From Polaromonas sp. (GTDB lineage: Bacteria > Pseudomonadota > Gammaproteobacteria > Burkholderiales > Burkholderiaceae_C), in contig NZ_JAQSDN010000040.1 in the NCBI RefSeq assembly GCF_029945925.1, positions 1 through 64,000 of the forward strand: 64,000 nucleotides of DNA. The letters are read 5' to 3'. The translations under genes and the position numbers were made by a program. Below are positions 1 through 8,446 of this stretch, in pieces. The notes under the pieces are model-generated. The model did not search any database and was not told the origin of the DNA. It saw only the letters and a list, made by a program, of their open reading frames with translations. Numbering within the stretch: the stretch's first letter is position 1; each line of letters begins with the position of its first letter.

Positions 1-200
1 TGACCGGCCTGATCGTGACCAAACTCGACGGCACGGCCAAAGGCGGCGTGCTGGCCGCCATTGCGCTGTGGTCGGGGGAGCGCGCCAAGGCCTCGCCCGG
101 CCTGCGGCCCGTGCCGGTTTATTTCATCGGCGTCGGCGAAAAACTCGAAGACCTCGAAACCTTCAACGCCCGGGAATTTTCGCAGGCCCTGCTGGCCTGA
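1..200 (+). CDS. ftsY: Signal recognition particle receptor FtsY, C-terminal end (5' truncated by window)
   Basis: Only the last 65 or so residues are present, read from base 3. They contain the SRP-GTPase signature TKLDGTAKGG and the following PVYFIGVGEKLEDLETF stretch that closes the NG domain of FtsY. FtsY is the membrane-associated GTPase that docks the SRP-ribosome complex at the Sec translocon. Ffh has the same G-domain motif, but it continues with a methionine-rich M domain, whereas this protein stops about 15 residues after the GVGE motif, as FtsY does. The start lies outside the window. Confidence 0.93.
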   Translation, partial: TGLIVTKLDGTAKGGVLAAIALWSGERAKASPGLRPVPVYFIGVGEKLEDLETFNAREFSQALLA

Positions 201-262
201 GAGGCTGAGCCCGGCGGCGGCCGGTCTCCATCGCTGCCCGTCAGCGGAAAGAACCTGAAACC

Positions 263-1279
263 ATGGCCCACCTGTCCATCGAAGAAGCCACCCGCCTTGC
301 CTTAGAGGCGCTGCGCCATGCCGGTGCGGGGCAGGCCATGGCGGCCAGCACCGCGAAAGCGCTGGTGCGTGCCGAGGCGCAAGGCCTGGCCTCGCATGGC
401 CTGATCCGCGTGGCGCAGTACGTGACCCACCTGCGCAACGGCCGGGCTGACGGCAGCGCCGTGGCCAGGGTGACGCGGCACCAGGGGGCGGCCGTGCTGG
501 TCGATGCCGGCCAGGGCCTGGCCTTTCCGGCCTGTGATCTGGCCGTCGCCACAGCCATCGCGACCGCACGCACGCTGGGTGTGGGCTTCGCCGGCGTGAC
601 CAACAGCCACCACTGCGGTGTGCTGGTCGATCATCTGCGCGCAGTGGCAGACGCCGGCCTGGTCGGGCTGGCTTTTGCCAACTCGCCGGCCGCCATGCCA
701 GCGGCCGGCGGCAAACACGCCATCTTCGGCACCAACCCCGTGGCAGCGGTGTTCCCCCGGCGCAGCGCCGACCCGCTGATGATCGACCTGTCCCTCAGCG
801 AAGTCGCCCGCGGCAAGCTGATGGTGGCGGCCCGCGAGGGCCAGGCCATCCCGCCGGGCTGGGCGCTGGACAGCCAGGGGCAGCCCACCACCGACCCGAA
901 AGCCGGCCTGGCGGGCTCCATGCTGCCGCTGGGCGCTGCCAGCAGCCCCAAAGGCGCCATGCTGGCGCTGATCGTCGAGCTGTTGGTCACGGCCCTGCTC
1001 GGTGCGCAGTTCGGCTTTGAAGCTTCCTCGTTTTTTGTCGATGAGGGCAATGCGCCGCGCCTCGGCCAGGCCTTTGTCGTGATCAACCCGGGCGCGCTGG
1101 CGGGCCAGGACGTCTACTACGAACGCATGGAAACGCTGATCACGGAAATGCTGATGGACGACGGTGTGCGCCTGGCCGGTGCGCGCAGAATTTCCCTGGA
1201 ACAGCAAGCCGGGCAGTCGGGGCTGACGATTCCCGATGCGCTGCACGAACAGCTGCACCGGCTGGCAAAAATGCAGTAA
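263..1279 (+). CDS. Ldh family (malate/L-lactate/ureidoglycolate dehydrogenase-type) oxidoreductase
   Basis: 338 residues, the usual size of the Ldh_2 family of NAD(P)-dependent 2-hydroxyacid or imino-acid oxidoreductases, which are unrelated to Rossmann-type lactate dehydrogenases. The family motif around the catalytic histidine is visible as VTNSHHCG near residue 115, and the FGTNPVAAVFP and DLSLSEVARGK stretches are also typical. Members act on malate, sulfolactate, ureidoglycolate, or cyclic imino acids such as piperideine-2-carboxylate; the sequence alone does not choose among them. It stands alone, 62 bp after ftsY and on the same strand. The ATG at 263 gives a full-length N-terminus. 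Confidence 0.85.
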   Translation: MAHLSIEEATRLALEALRHAGAGQAMAASTAKALVRAEAQGLASHGLIRVAQYVTHLRNGRADGSAVARVTRHQGAAVLVDAGQGLAFPACDLAVATAIATARTLGVGFAGVTNSHHCGVLVDHLRAVADAGLVGLAFANSPAAMPAAGGKHAIFGTNPVAAVFPRRSADPLMIDLSLSEVARGKLMVAAREGQAIPPGWALDSQGQPTTDPKAGLAGSMLPLGAASSPKGAMLALIVELLVTALLGAQFGFEASSFFVDEGNAPRLGQAFVVINPGALAGQDVYYERMETLITEMLMDDGVRLAGARRISLEQQAGQSGLTIPDALHEQLHRLAKMQ

Positions 1280-1361
1280 TTCCCCTGCTTTCGCAAACCG
1301 CGGGGATCCCTTACAGTGAACTGCCAGCCGGCGGTTTTTCGACCGCAGCACCGGAGGCCCC

Positions 1362-1832
1362 ATGAACCCCAGCAGCACACCCGACACGTCCGATACATCC
1401 ACAGGTCCGCGCCAGGTGGACCGCCTGCTCGCCCACTACGGCGAAAGCCACCAGAACCCGACAAACGAACTCATCCACTTCATTGCGATCCCGCTCATCA
1501 TGCTGAGCCTGCTTGGCATGATGTTTGCGCTGCATCCCTGGGTCGCCTATCTTTTTGTCGCTGCCAGCATGGTTTATTACCTGCGGCTGTCGCTGGTTTT
1601 TCTGGGCACCATGGTGATCTGGTCGGCCATCCTGCTGGCGCTGGTGCACGCCATGGGTGAACGTGTGCTGCCGCTGTCGCTGGCGATTTTTGTCGGCGCC
1701 TGGATGTTGCAGTTTGTCGGCCACAAGCTCGAAGGCAAAAAGCCTTCGTTTTTCGAAGACATCCAGTACCTCTGGGTGGGCCCGCTGTTCGTTCTGAGCA
1801 AGCTGTTCGGCAAGCTCGGCATCCGCTGGTAG
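1362..1832 (+). CDS. DUF962 / Mpo1-like membrane protein
   Basis: 156 residues. The N-terminal HYGESHQNPTNELIHF motif and the C-terminal QFVGHKLEGKKPSFFED motif are the two hallmark blocks of the DUF962 (YGL010w/Mpo1-like) family, separated by about three hydrophobic segments. Yeast Mpo1 is an iron-dependent dioxygenase that shortens 2-hydroxy fatty acids; the conserved histidines seen here are the presumed metal ligands. Whether the bacterial protein has that activity is not shown by the sequence. It sits between the Ldh-type gene and a small membrane protein on the same strand. Confidence 0.85.
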   Translation: MNPSSTPDTSDTSTGPRQVDRLLAHYGESHQNPTNELIHFIAIPLIMLSLLGMMFALHPWVAYLFVAASMVYYLRLSLVFLGTMVIWSAILLALVHAMGERVLPLSLAIFVGAWMLQFVGHKLEGKKPSFFEDIQYLWVGPLFVLSKLFGKLGIRW

Positions 1833-1924
1833 CTCGCGCGAAGCTTCTACTCCGCCATACCCGGCTTGAAGCGGCGGCATCTGCCCGCATATAAGCTGTT
1901 CTGACTCTTACGGGAAACCCTCAC

Positions 1925-2221
1925 GTGCCCAGCTTCCTCAGCCGCGTCCTGTCCTTTCTCCTGCGCCTGGTCCTGTGGACCTTCGCCGCCATCTTCGCGG
2001 TGAGCCTGTTGCTGGCCGGCCTCGTCCTGCTGGCCCTGGGCCTGCTGCGCTCGCTGATCACCGGCCAGAAGCCCAAACCGGTCGTGTTTGGCCGTTTCCA
2101 GCGCTTCTCGTCCCAGGCCGCCTGGCCGGGCGCGGCCAAGCCGGGCGCCGCCGCGGCGCGCGAGGCGGACGTGGTGGACGTCGAAGTGCGCGAGATTCGC
2201 GGCGACAAGCGCCTGCCCTGA
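1925..2221 (+). CDS. Small single-pass membrane protein, unknown function
   Basis: 98 residues from a GTG start. One long hydrophobic segment at roughly residues 5-42 is followed by a basic patch (GQKPKPVVFGRFQRF) and an Ala-rich acidic tail. No family is recognised. The start is not certain: no strong ribosome-binding site is visible, and a longer frame overlaps it, but the GTG frame gives the clean membrane segment. It lies 92 bp after the DUF962 gene in the same direction. The call rests on composition and length only. Confidence 0.5.
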   Translation: MPSFLSRVLSFLLRLVLWTFAAIFAVSLLLAGLVLLALGLLRSLITGQKPKPVVFGRFQRFSSQAAWPGAAKPGAAAAREADVVDVEVREIRGDKRLP

Positions 2222-2665
2222 ACCCGGCCGGCACCGGCCACAAGCGCCTGCAGACCTGGCTGGCCGATACGCCCTTGGTCAGGGTGATCGCGCCCGGGGC
2301 CTGAACCGGCTTCCGCCGCCTTGGGGGCCATGTGCCGTCTCCATTTTGCTATTCAAACAATAGCTGCCACCGCATGACTGTATTGGGCTGGCGGCCAATT
2401 TCATGCCTCGAATTCGGCGCTGCAGGCCCCTGCTCGCCTGGCCCTGTTTCCACCCGGAGGGCGCCTTCGCGCACTTCAGACCATGGCCTTTGGACGCCGC
2501 CATCATTGCCCCTTGGCCTACAACACCGGTTGAACTAAAGCGGAAAATGGGACACAAACTAGGGTTATTACTTATTAGCCTTGCTCTATCAAAACCATTG
2601 AACCTATCGCTTAGCACTCTATCCAACAGAGTGCTAATATTACTTCTATAAAGGAGTTTCGCCCT
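2222..2665. other. Non-coding region upstream of rpoH
   Basis: 444 bp with no convincing gene. It holds a copy of the short GCTAT...ATAGC repeat (2343-2369) and, close to rpoH, an AT-rich stretch from about 2525 that contrasts with the GC-rich surroundings and carries the CIRCE palindrome and the rpoH promoter region. The first 80 bp can be translated in another frame without a stop, but that frame has no independent support. Confidence 0.6.
2611..2637. promoter_or_regulatory. CIRCE operator (HrcA binding site) upstream of rpoH
   Basis: Perfect match to the CIRCE consensus: TTAGCACTC, a 9-nt spacer, then GAGTGCTAA. CIRCE is the operator of the heat-shock repressor HrcA and normally lies before groESL or dnaK/hrcA. 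Here it ends 28 bp before the rpoH ATG, so HrcA very probably represses the sigma-32 gene directly. Promoter hexamers are less clear: TTGAAC at 2598-2603 is a possible -35, or TTAGCA (2611) with TAATAT (2635) may form a promoter inside the operator. Confidence 0.95.
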
Positions 2666-3610
2666 ATGTCCTACGCTCTGTCCCCTCAAGTGGCCCCCGC
2701 GACAACCCAGTTGGCGCCTGCCAACCCGTGGTCGCTGCTGCCACCGCTGGGCAACCTGGATGCCTACATTTCGGCGGTGAACCGCCTGCCCATGCTCACG
2801 CTGGAGCAGGAGCAGGAATTTGCCCGGAAACTGAAGGACGAGAACGATCTGGACGCGGCCGGAAAGCTGGTGCTGTCGCACCTGCGACTGGTGGTGGCCA
2901 CTTCGCGCAAGTACCTCGGATATGGCCTGCCCCACGCCGACCTGATCCAGGAAGGCAACATCGGCCTGATGAAGGCAGTCAAACGGTTCGACCCGGATCA
3001 GGGCGTGCGCCTGGTCAGCTACGCGCTGCACTGGATCAAGGCCGAGATGCACGAGTACATCCTGAAAAACTGGCGCATGGTCAAGGTCGCCACGACCAAG
3101 GCTCAGCGCAAGCTGTTTTTCAACCTGCGCTCGATGAAACAGGGTTTCAAGGACGACGCCGATGTGGCAACACACCGCGACACGCTGACCGAAGGCCAGA
3201 TTGATTCGATGGCCAAAACGCTGAACGTCAAGCGCGAGGAAGTCATTGAGATGGAGCAGCGCATGTCCGGCGGCGACGTGTTGCTGGACCCAAGCCCCAG
3301 CGACGACGGTGAAGAGGCGTACGGCCCGATTGCCTACCTGTCGGATGCCACCCAGGAACCGACGCAGCTGATGGAGTCGCGCCAGCGCGACCATCTGGCC
3401 AGCGACGGCATCGCCACCGCGCTGGAAGGCCTGGACGACCGTTCGCGCCGCATCGTCGAGGAGCGCTGGCTCAAGGTCAACGACGACGGCTCGGGCGGCA
3501 TGACGCTGCATGACCTGGCGGCTGAATACAAGGTCAGCGCCGAACGCATTCGCCAGATTGAGGTGGCGGCGATGAAAAAAATGAAAAAGGTCCTGGCCGC
3601 TTATGCCTGA
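2666..3610 (+). CDS. rpoH: RNA polymerase heat-shock sigma factor RpoH (sigma-32)
   Basis: 314 residues. Region 2 carries DLIQEGNIGLMKAVKRFDP, followed by the RpoH box QRKLFFNLR, which distinguishes sigma-32 from other group 3 sigma factors. The C-terminal region 4 helix-turn-helix reads AAEYKVSAERIRQIE. RpoH directs RNA polymerase to chaperone and protease promoters after heat shock. Start ATG at 2666 follows the ribosome-binding site AAGGAG at 2651. The upstream CIRCE adds HrcA control, so the sigma factor itself appears to be under a repressor that senses GroEL availability. A strong intrinsic terminator follows. Confidence 0.97.
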   Translation: MSYALSPQVAPATTQLAPANPWSLLPPLGNLDAYISAVNRLPMLTLEQEQEFARKLKDENDLDAAGKLVLSHLRLVVATSRKYLGYGLPHADLIQEGNIGLMKAVKRFDPDQGVRLVSYALHWIKAEMHEYILKNWRMVKVATTKAQRKLFFNLRSMKQGFKDDADVATHRDTLTEGQIDSMAKTLNVKREEVIEMEQRMSGGDVLLDPSPSDDGEEAYGPIAYLSDATQEPTQLMESRQRDHLASDGIATALEGLDDRSRRIVEERWLKVNDDGSGGMTLHDLAAEYKVSAERIRQIEVAAMKKMKKVLAAYA

Positions 3611-3656
3611 CCGTGCCTGACACCTTGACTGCAACGCCGCGCGAGCGGTGATTGCC

Positions 3657-3694
3657 AAAGCCTGCATTCGACCATCGTCTGCAGGCTTTTTTTT
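3657..3694 (+). terminator. Rho-independent terminator after rpoH
   Basis: A 10-bp stem, AAAGCCTGCA (3657-3666) with TGCAGGCTTT (3680-3689), followed by a run of T to 3694. The T tract is on the plus strand only, so it serves rpoH rather than the convergent SCO gene. Confidence 0.9.
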
Positions 3695-3733
3695 GCCCCT
3701 CTGCAGGCAGGGTGCCGGATGCCGGGCAACGCT

Positions 3734-4366
3734 TCAGTTGCCCTGGAGCAGCAGGCGGATGTCCGCAGCGAGCGGCGCCGCGCCGGTGCCGTAGCGGCTG
3801 TACAGGCGCACCCGGCCCTGCGGATCGAAGATGTAGCTGCCGGCCGAGTGGTCCAGCGTGTAGCTGCCGGGCGTCTTGCCGTCGACCTTCTTGTAGAAGA
3901 TCTTGAAGTCCTTGGCGACCTGCGGCAGCTTGTCGAGATCGGGGCGCAGCGCCAGGAAGGTCGGGTCAAAGTTGCCCATGTAGGCCTTGAGCACCTGCTG
4001 CGTGTCGCGCTCGGGGTCCAGCGAGACGAACAGGCCCTGCAGCCGTTCGCCGTCGGCACCCAGCATCTTCTTGATCTCGGCGAGCTCGGCCATGGAGGTC
4101 GGGCACACGTCCGGGCACTGGGTGAAACCAAAAAAGATAACCACCACCTTGCCCTGGAAGTCCTTGATGCTGCGCGTCTGGCCGTTGTGGTCGGTCAGGG
4201 CAAAGTCGCGTGCATAGTCGGCGCCAGTGATGTCGATGCTGGTGAACTGCGGCTTTTTTTCCCCGGAGCATGCGCCTAAAAGGCCAGTAGTGCCCGCCAG
4301 AAAAGCGCCTCCAGCTATCAATTTAATAGTATTTCGTTTGCCGGGAGAAGCGGGAAAGGTGCTCAT
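3734..4366 (-). CDS. SCO1/SenC-family copper chaperone for cytochrome oxidase
   Basis: 210 residues. SCO proteins deliver copper to the CuA centre of oxidase subunit II from the periplasmic side of the membrane. The copper site is visible: CPDVC (CxxxC) plus the distal histidine in YTLDHSAG. The N-terminus is a lipoprotein-type signal ending LLGAC at residue 32. The start overlaps the ctaB stop by 4 nt (ATGA), so it is the last gene of a ctaA-ctaB-SCO operon. The segment encoding TIKLIAGGA of the signal peptide coincides with a dispersed GCTAT...ATAGC repeat (about 4314-4331), so the hydrophobic core may be built from repeat sequence. Confidence 0.93.
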   Translation of the reverse strand: MSTFPASPGKRNTIKLIAGGAFLAGTTGLLGACSGEKKPQFTSIDITGADYARDFALTDHNGQTRSIKDFQGKVVVIFFGFTQCPDVCPTSMAELAEIKKMLGADGERLQGLFVSLDPERDTQQVLKAYMGNFDPTFLALRPDLDKLPQVAKDFKIFYKKVDGKTPGSYTLDHSAGSYIFDPQGRVRLYSRYGTGAAPLAADIRLLLQGN

Positions 4367-5280
4367 ACGAGGTAATGGTCCAGCAGCAGGGCTGCAAACA
4401 GGGCAGACAGGTGGATCAGTGAAAAACGGAAGGTCTTGCGCGCCAGGGCATCGGAGTAATTGCGCCACAGGCGCCAGCCGTACCAGCTGAAGCCGACACT
4501 CAGGCCAATCGCCACCACCAGGTAAAGCCAGCCGCTCATCTGGAAGACAAAGGGCATCAGGCAGGCCGCAAACAGCACCAGCGTGTACAGAAACACCTGC
4601 AGGCGCGTGAACTCGTTGCCGTGGGTGACCGGCAGCATCGGCAGGCCGGACTTGCGGTAATCCTCCACGCGGTACAGCGCCAGCGCCCAGAAGTGCGGCG
4701 GCGTCCAGAGGAAAATAATCAGGAAAAGGATCAGCGCCTCGGGCGCCACATTGCCCGTCATCGCGGCCCAGCCGAGCACCGGCGGCATCGCGCCGGAGGC
4801 GCCGCCGATCACGATGTTCTGCGGCGTCAGCGGTTTCAGGATCACCGTGTAGACCACCGCGTAGCCGACAAAGGTCGCAAAGGTCAGCCACATCGTCAGC
4901 GGGTTGACCCAGACATACAGAATCACGGAACCGATGGCGCACAGCACGCTTGAAAAAGCCAGGGTCAGCGGGTTGCTGATCTGCCCCTGCGCGGTGGCGC
5001 GCCAGGCCGTGCGTTTCATCTTCGAATCGATCTGCTGCTCGACCAGGCAGTTGAAGGCCGCGGCCGCACCAGCCACCAGCCAGATGCCGGCGCAGGCGAT
5101 CAGCGCCAGCCTCACATCGGCCCAGCTGGGCACGCCGGGGACGGCCAGCACCATGCCGATCAGCGCGCAGAACACGATGAGCTGCACCACGCGCGGCTTG
5201 GTCAGCGCGTAGAACTGCGCAAACCTGGAGGGCACAAAAGGGGCGACCGCCACGGAGGCGGAGGAGTCGGCGGGATTCAT
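4363..5280 (-). CDS. ctaB: Protoheme IX farnesyltransferase (heme O synthase)
   Basis: 305 residues with about nine hydrophobic segments. The UbiA-type prenyl-diphosphate site appears as [15 protein letters not shown] near residues 80-95. The enzyme converts heme b to heme o in the membrane, the step before CtaA makes heme a for the oxidase encoded upstream. It overlaps ctaA at its 5' end and the SCO gene at its 3' end by 4 nt each, indicating translational coupling in one operon. Confidence 0.96.
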   Translation of the reverse strand: MNPADSSASVAVAPFVPSRFAQFYALTKPRVVQLIVFCALIGMVLAVPGVPSWADVRLALIACAGIWLVAGAAAAFNCLVEQQIDSKMKRTAWRATAQGQISNPLTLAFSSVLCAIGSVILYVWVNPLTMWLTFATFVGYAVVYTVILKPLTPQNIVIGGASGAMPPVLGWAAMTGNVAPEALILFLIIFLWTPPHFWALALYRVEDYRKSGLPMLPVTHGNEFTRLQVFLYTLVLFAACLMPFVFQMSGWLYLVVAIGLSVGFSWYGWRLWRNYSDALARKTFRFSLIHLSALFAALLLDHYLV

Positions 5281-6545
5281 AGGCTGGAAGCCCTCAATTT
5301 TGACGCACTTGCCAACTCAGGGGTGCGGTAGCTCGAAAAAATGGCGCCCGTCAGCACCACCACCAGGGCGGCCGCACCGCCCGTGTGTGACACCGCCGCC
5401 ACCAGCGGCCAGCCCAGCACGACGTTGCTCAGGCCAGTGGCAAACTGCCACAGCGCCAGCACCCCGATCCAGAGGGCATGGGAACGCATGGCAGGCAAGT
5501 GCCGCAGGCGGCTGGCCAGCCACAGCAGGGCCGCAAAAACAACATAGGCCGTCAGCCGGTGCACATAGTGAATCGCCGTCAGCGCCTGAAAGCTGATGTT
5601 GTCACCGTCCAGCCCCGCACCCAGCGCGCGCCACAGCGTGAAGCCTTCCCGGAAGTCCATCTGTGGCCAGAAGCTGCCCTGGCAGGCGGGAAAGTCGGTA
5701 CAGGCCAGCACCGCGTAGTTGGTGCTGACCCAGCCACCGAGCGCGATCTGGACCCACAACAGGACAAAGGTTACCGCCAGCAGCAGCCACGTGGCCGCAG
5801 GCAGGGCTACCGGCGGGGCGTCGCCCTGGGCCTGCGCGTAACGCACAGCCTGTGCGCGCAGCAGGGCCAGCAGGATCAGCCCGCCCAGCAGGTGCAGAGT
5901 GACGATCAGCGGGAACAGTTTCATGGTGACGGTCAAGGCGCCAAAAGCGCCCTGCACGCAGACCCAGACCAAGGTCAGCATCGGCCACCAGGCAGAAATG
6001 GCGCCCCCACGCTTGTCGCTTCGCGTACCTTCGGCGGTGCGCTGCCCCTCGCACGGGGAGCAGGGGCCGCTGCGCCTGCGGCCCGGCAGAGCCGGTTCCG
6101 CGGCCCCTGCTGGGCTGGAGCCACTATGCGCACGACGTTCTAGCCAAGTGAAAACGGTCAGCGTCAGGATCAGCACCCCCACCCCGGTGGCGAGGTAGCG
6201 GTGAATCATTTCTATCCAGGCCTTGCCATGCGTGACCGGCCCGCTGGGCATGGCCGCCTGTGCAACACTGATCGGGTGCTGGGCCCCCACCGGGCTGGCG
6301 TGGCCGTAACAGCCCGGCCAGTCGGGGCAACCCAGACCCGAGTCAGTCAGGCGCGTGAAGGCACCAAACAGCACCAGGTCAAAGGTCAGAAACAGCGTCA
6401 CCAGCGTGAGCACCCGCAGTCGCCGCGCCATCGGCTGGTTCTTGTTGCGCAGCCAGACCCAGGCCAGCGGTCCCAAAGCCAGCACGAGGCCCATGCCCAT
6501 GAGCCGCAGCGCCGGGCTGAGGTTGTAGAGATCGGGGGTGTCCAT
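5277..6545 (-). CDS. ctaA: Heme A synthase (COX15/CtaA) with a repeat-derived insertion
   Basis: 422 residues, eight predicted membrane segments, with the family histidines in [24 protein letters not shown] and SHTGGAA. Heme A synthase oxidises the heme o methyl group to give heme a. It is about 40 residues longer than usual because residues 141-182 (nt about 6000-6125) form a Pro/Gly/Arg/Ser-rich loop after the fourth membrane segment, and this stretch is the DNA of a dispersed GC-rich repeat found elsewhere in the window. The frame stays open, and the loop would lie between membrane segments. Operon with ctaB and SCO. Confidence 0.94.
   Translation of the reverse strand: MDTPDLYNLSPALRLMGMGLVLALGPLAWVWLRNKNQPMARRLRVLTLVTLFLTFDLVLFGAFTRLTDSGLGCPDWPGCYGHASPVGAQHPISVAQAAMPSGPVTHGKAWIEMIHRYLATGVGVLILTLTVFTWLERRAHSGSSPAGAAEPALPGRRRSGPCSPCEGQRTAEGTRSDKRGGAISAWWPMLTLVWVCVQGAFGALTVTMKLFPLIVTLHLLGGLILLALLRAQAVRYAQAQGDAPPVALPAATWLLLAVTFVLLWVQIALGGWVSTNYAVLACTDFPACQGSFWPQMDFREGFTLWRALGAGLDGDNISFQALTAIHYVHRLTAYVVFAALLWLASRLRHLPAMRSHALWIGVLALWQFATGLSNVVLGWPLVAAVSHTGGAAALVVVLTGAIFSSYRTPELASASKLRASSL
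6000..6125. repeat. Dispersed GC-rich repeat (family A) inside ctaA
   Basis: Begins with a CCCCCACGCTTGTCGCTTCG block and contains GGGGCCGCTGCGCCTGCGG, GCCGGTTCCGCGG and CCCCTGCT, matching in order the intergenic copies at 15850 and 60877. It sits in frame within ctaA and supplies about 42 codons. Confidence 0.85.
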
Positions 6546-6587
6546 CTTTAAACAGCGCGAAACACACGCGGCGTTGAACTCTTCGAC

Positions 6588-6681
6588 AAGCAGGGGCCGC
6601 GGGTCCGGCTCCGCCGGCCCGCAGGCGCAGCGGCCCCCTCGGGGGGCAGCGCATTACACGAAGTGAAAAGCGTGGGGGTCA
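6588..6681. repeat. Dispersed GC-rich repeat (family A), reverse orientation
   Basis: Between the thioredoxin-like gene and ctaA. Reads AAGCAGGGGCCGCGGGTCC ... GCAGGCGCAGCGGCCCCC ... GCATTACACGAAGTG ... GTGGGGGTCAT, the inverse of the copies at 15850 and 60877. Its last third also matches the 84-bp tandem units at 26134-26301, which links the two repeat types into one family. Confidence 0.85.
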
Positions 6682-7404
6682 TGATCTGCCTTCCTTGTCC
6701 CAGGAGTTGGAGGCGCGCAGCAGGCGTTCGAGGTCACGCTTGGCCTTCGCCGCGCCGGCCGCATCCATGTTCGCCGGAAAACGCATCATCCAGTTGCCCA
6801 GCGGGTCCACCACATACAGGTGGTTCTGCAAACGCTGTCCGGGCGCGGCCTGCAGCCACTGGTCCAGGCCGGAGACACGCAGCACGGTGGACCCGAGCAG
6901 CGCCGTTTTCAGGGTGTCCGGAATAGCCGCGTCATCGCTGACCAGCCAGACGCGGTCCAGCCTGGCCTTTTCCCGGCCCAGGGATTCGCGCAGCTGGCGC
7001 TGGAAATACAGATGCTGCTGACAGGTCGTGTCGCAGGCGCCGCCGGCCACGCTGAGCAGCAGCCACTGGCCCTTGAGCGCAGGCAGCTCGATGCGGCTGC
7101 CGTCGGGTGCCACGGCAGCCAGCGCGGGCAAGGGACGCTGCGGATCGATCAGCTCACCATAGTTGCGCCGGCCTTCCGGACGGATCACGTAATAGGTGAA
7201 GTAGGACGCAATCACCGGTGCGGCACAGATCAGCAGGACGGCCAGCATTTTCCAGCGCCCCGCCCGGGTATCGGGCACGCGTGCGGCAGTGGCTGCGTCA
7301 AGCTGCGGCATGGCATGGACGGTCAGACCCAGGGGCTGGTCCTGAATGCCCGGCGCGGCCGGGCCTGTTGGGGACGGGGAAAGATCGGGCTGTGGATGTT
7401 GCAC
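6679..7404 (-). CDS. Membrane-anchored thioredoxin-fold protein of the cox assembly cluster
   Basis: 241 residues from the first ATG; an internal ATG at residue 32 is an alternative. One membrane helix around residues 53-75 (MLAVLLICAAPVIASYF) anchors a periplasmic domain that looks like a diverged SCO or thioredoxin fold: LPALKGQWLLLSVAGGACDTTCQQ carries a CxxxC pair in the SCO position. Such proteins occur between SURF1 and ctaA in beta-proteobacterial oxidase clusters. A role in copper or thiol handling during oxidase assembly is inferred from position and motif. It starts 15 bp after the SURF1 stop. Confidence 0.75.
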   Translation of the reverse strand: MQHPQPDLSPSPTGPAAPGIQDQPLGLTVHAMPQLDAATAARVPDTRAGRWKMLAVLLICAAPVIASYFTYYVIRPEGRRNYGELIDPQRPLPALAAVAPDGSRIELPALKGQWLLLSVAGGACDTTCQQHLYFQRQLRESLGREKARLDRVWLVSDDAAIPDTLKTALLGSTVLRVSGLDQWLQAAPGQRLQNHLYVVDPLGNWMMRFPANMDAAGAAKAKRDLERLLRASNSWDKEGRS

Positions 7405-7419
7405 TTTGAAAATCGCCGT

Positions 7420-8166
7420 TCAGGGTTGGGGACGCGGTAAGTGCCGCTTTTTGCGGCGCGGGGAAATCAGCTGGAACCAGACATACAGGCCCACGACCAG
7501 CGCGCACAGGCCGAACCACTGGAAGGCATAACCATAATGCTTGTCGACACCCAGGGTCGGTGCCGGCCAGTCGCGCAGCAGGCCCTCACTGGCCGCGCCG
7601 GTCTGGAGCAGCGACACGGCTATCAGGGATTCGCCGATTTCCGCGCCAAAGGCGGCGACGTCGAGATTTTGCCGGATGCGCCCGCTTGGCGCCCCAGCGA
7701 ATTCATATAGCTTGGACGGCGGCGGGGCCATGCGGCCAGCCACGCTGACCAGTCCGGGCGGCGTTGGCACAGCAGGCAGGCGGGTGCGGTCATTGAAGTC
7801 GCGCGGCACCCAGCCGCGCTGCACCAGGATCCACGGCCGACCGCCTTCCAGCGCCAGCGGCGTCACCACCCAGAAACCGGACCTGCCGCCCATCGGACGG
7901 TTGTCCAGGTACACCGTGTGTGCCTCCTGCCAGACACCCTGCAGCAGCGCCTGGCGGTGCAACACCGTCGCCATGTCCCTGGTCGCCAGCAATGCCCGGT
8001 TATCCAGGGCAGGGAGCCTGTTCTGGGCATCGATCGCAGCCTGCAGCGCAATCTTGTCGGCGGCGCGATCCCATTGCCACTGGCCCAGCGAAAAGGTCAG
8101 GCCCGCCATCAGCAAGGCAGCCAGGGTCACAACCCAAAAGCGGACGCTCGGCAGGGGTGGCCTCAT
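7420..8166 (-). CDS. SURF1 family cytochrome oxidase biogenesis protein
   Basis: 248 residues with the SURF1 layout: an N-terminal membrane helix (about 9-27) running into LGQWQWDRA, a periplasmic domain with YLDNRPMGGRSGFWVVTPL, and a C-terminal helix in YGYAFQWFGLCALVVGLYVWF. SURF1 helps insert heme a into subunit I. It begins a minus-strand run of assembly genes (SURF1, thioredoxin-like, ctaA, ctaB, SCO) and is divergent from the small DUF2909 gene, only 18 bp away. Confidence 0.93.
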   Translation of the reverse strand: MRPPLPSVRFWVVTLAALLMAGLTFSLGQWQWDRAADKIALQAAIDAQNRLPALDNRALLATRDMATVLHRQALLQGVWQEAHTVYLDNRPMGGRSGFWVVTPLALEGGRPWILVQRGWVPRDFNDRTRLPAVPTPPGLVSVAGRMAPPPSKLYEFAGAPSGRIRQNLDVAAFGAEIGESLIAVSLLQTGAASEGLLRDWPAPTLGVDKHYGYAFQWFGLCALVVGLYVWFQLISPRRKKRHLPRPQP

Positions 8167-8184
8167 GCGCGGATAATCCGGTTC

Positions 8185-8406
8185 ATGAATTACCTCGTCG
8201 CCATTGCATTTCTGGCCATCATCGCCAGTCTCGGATCCGCACTGTTTTTCATGTTGAAGGGTGGCAGCGGCAGCAAGGCCAAAAGCGGCAACATGGCACG
8301 CGCGCTGGCCTTTCGCGTCGGCTTTTCAATTGTGCTGTTTGTCTGCATCCTGATCGCCTGGAAAATGGGCTACATCCAGCCCACCGGCATTGCGACGGGC
8401 AAATAA
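8185..8406 (+). CDS. Twin-transmembrane small protein (DUF2909-like)
   Basis: 73 residues with two membrane helices (about 2-24 and 43-62) joined by a short basic loop, GGSGSKAKSGNMARALAFR. The layout matches the DUF2909 family of small membrane proteins found next to oxidase genes in beta- and gamma-proteobacteria; its function is unknown. The ATG at 8185 is chosen because the longer upstream frame is the antisense of SURF1. It is the only plus-strand gene in the cox block, and its stop codon overlaps the terminator that serves coxC from the other strand. Confidence 0.8.
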   Translation: MNYLVAIAFLAIIASLGSALFFMLKGGSGSKAKSGNMARALAFRVGFSIVLFVCILIAWKMGYIQPTGIATGK

Positions 8407-8426
8407 AAAAGACCGCAACAGCGGCC
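8405..8426 (-). terminator. Rho-independent terminator of the cox operon
   Basis: Read on the minus strand: GGCCGC, loop TGTT, GCGGTC, then six T. It lies about 140 bp after the coxC stop, beyond a structured segment, so the coxC transcript would have a long structured 3' untranslated region ending here. Confidence 0.75.
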
Positions 8427-8446
8427 TCCACTCACAATTCAGCGTA

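Noticed and set aside
3734-4942. A single 402-residue protein spanning the SCO gene and part of ctaB
   Set aside because: The upstream half reads ctaB out of frame; the SCO protein has its own ATG with a lipoprotein signal and a 4-nt overlap with ctaB.
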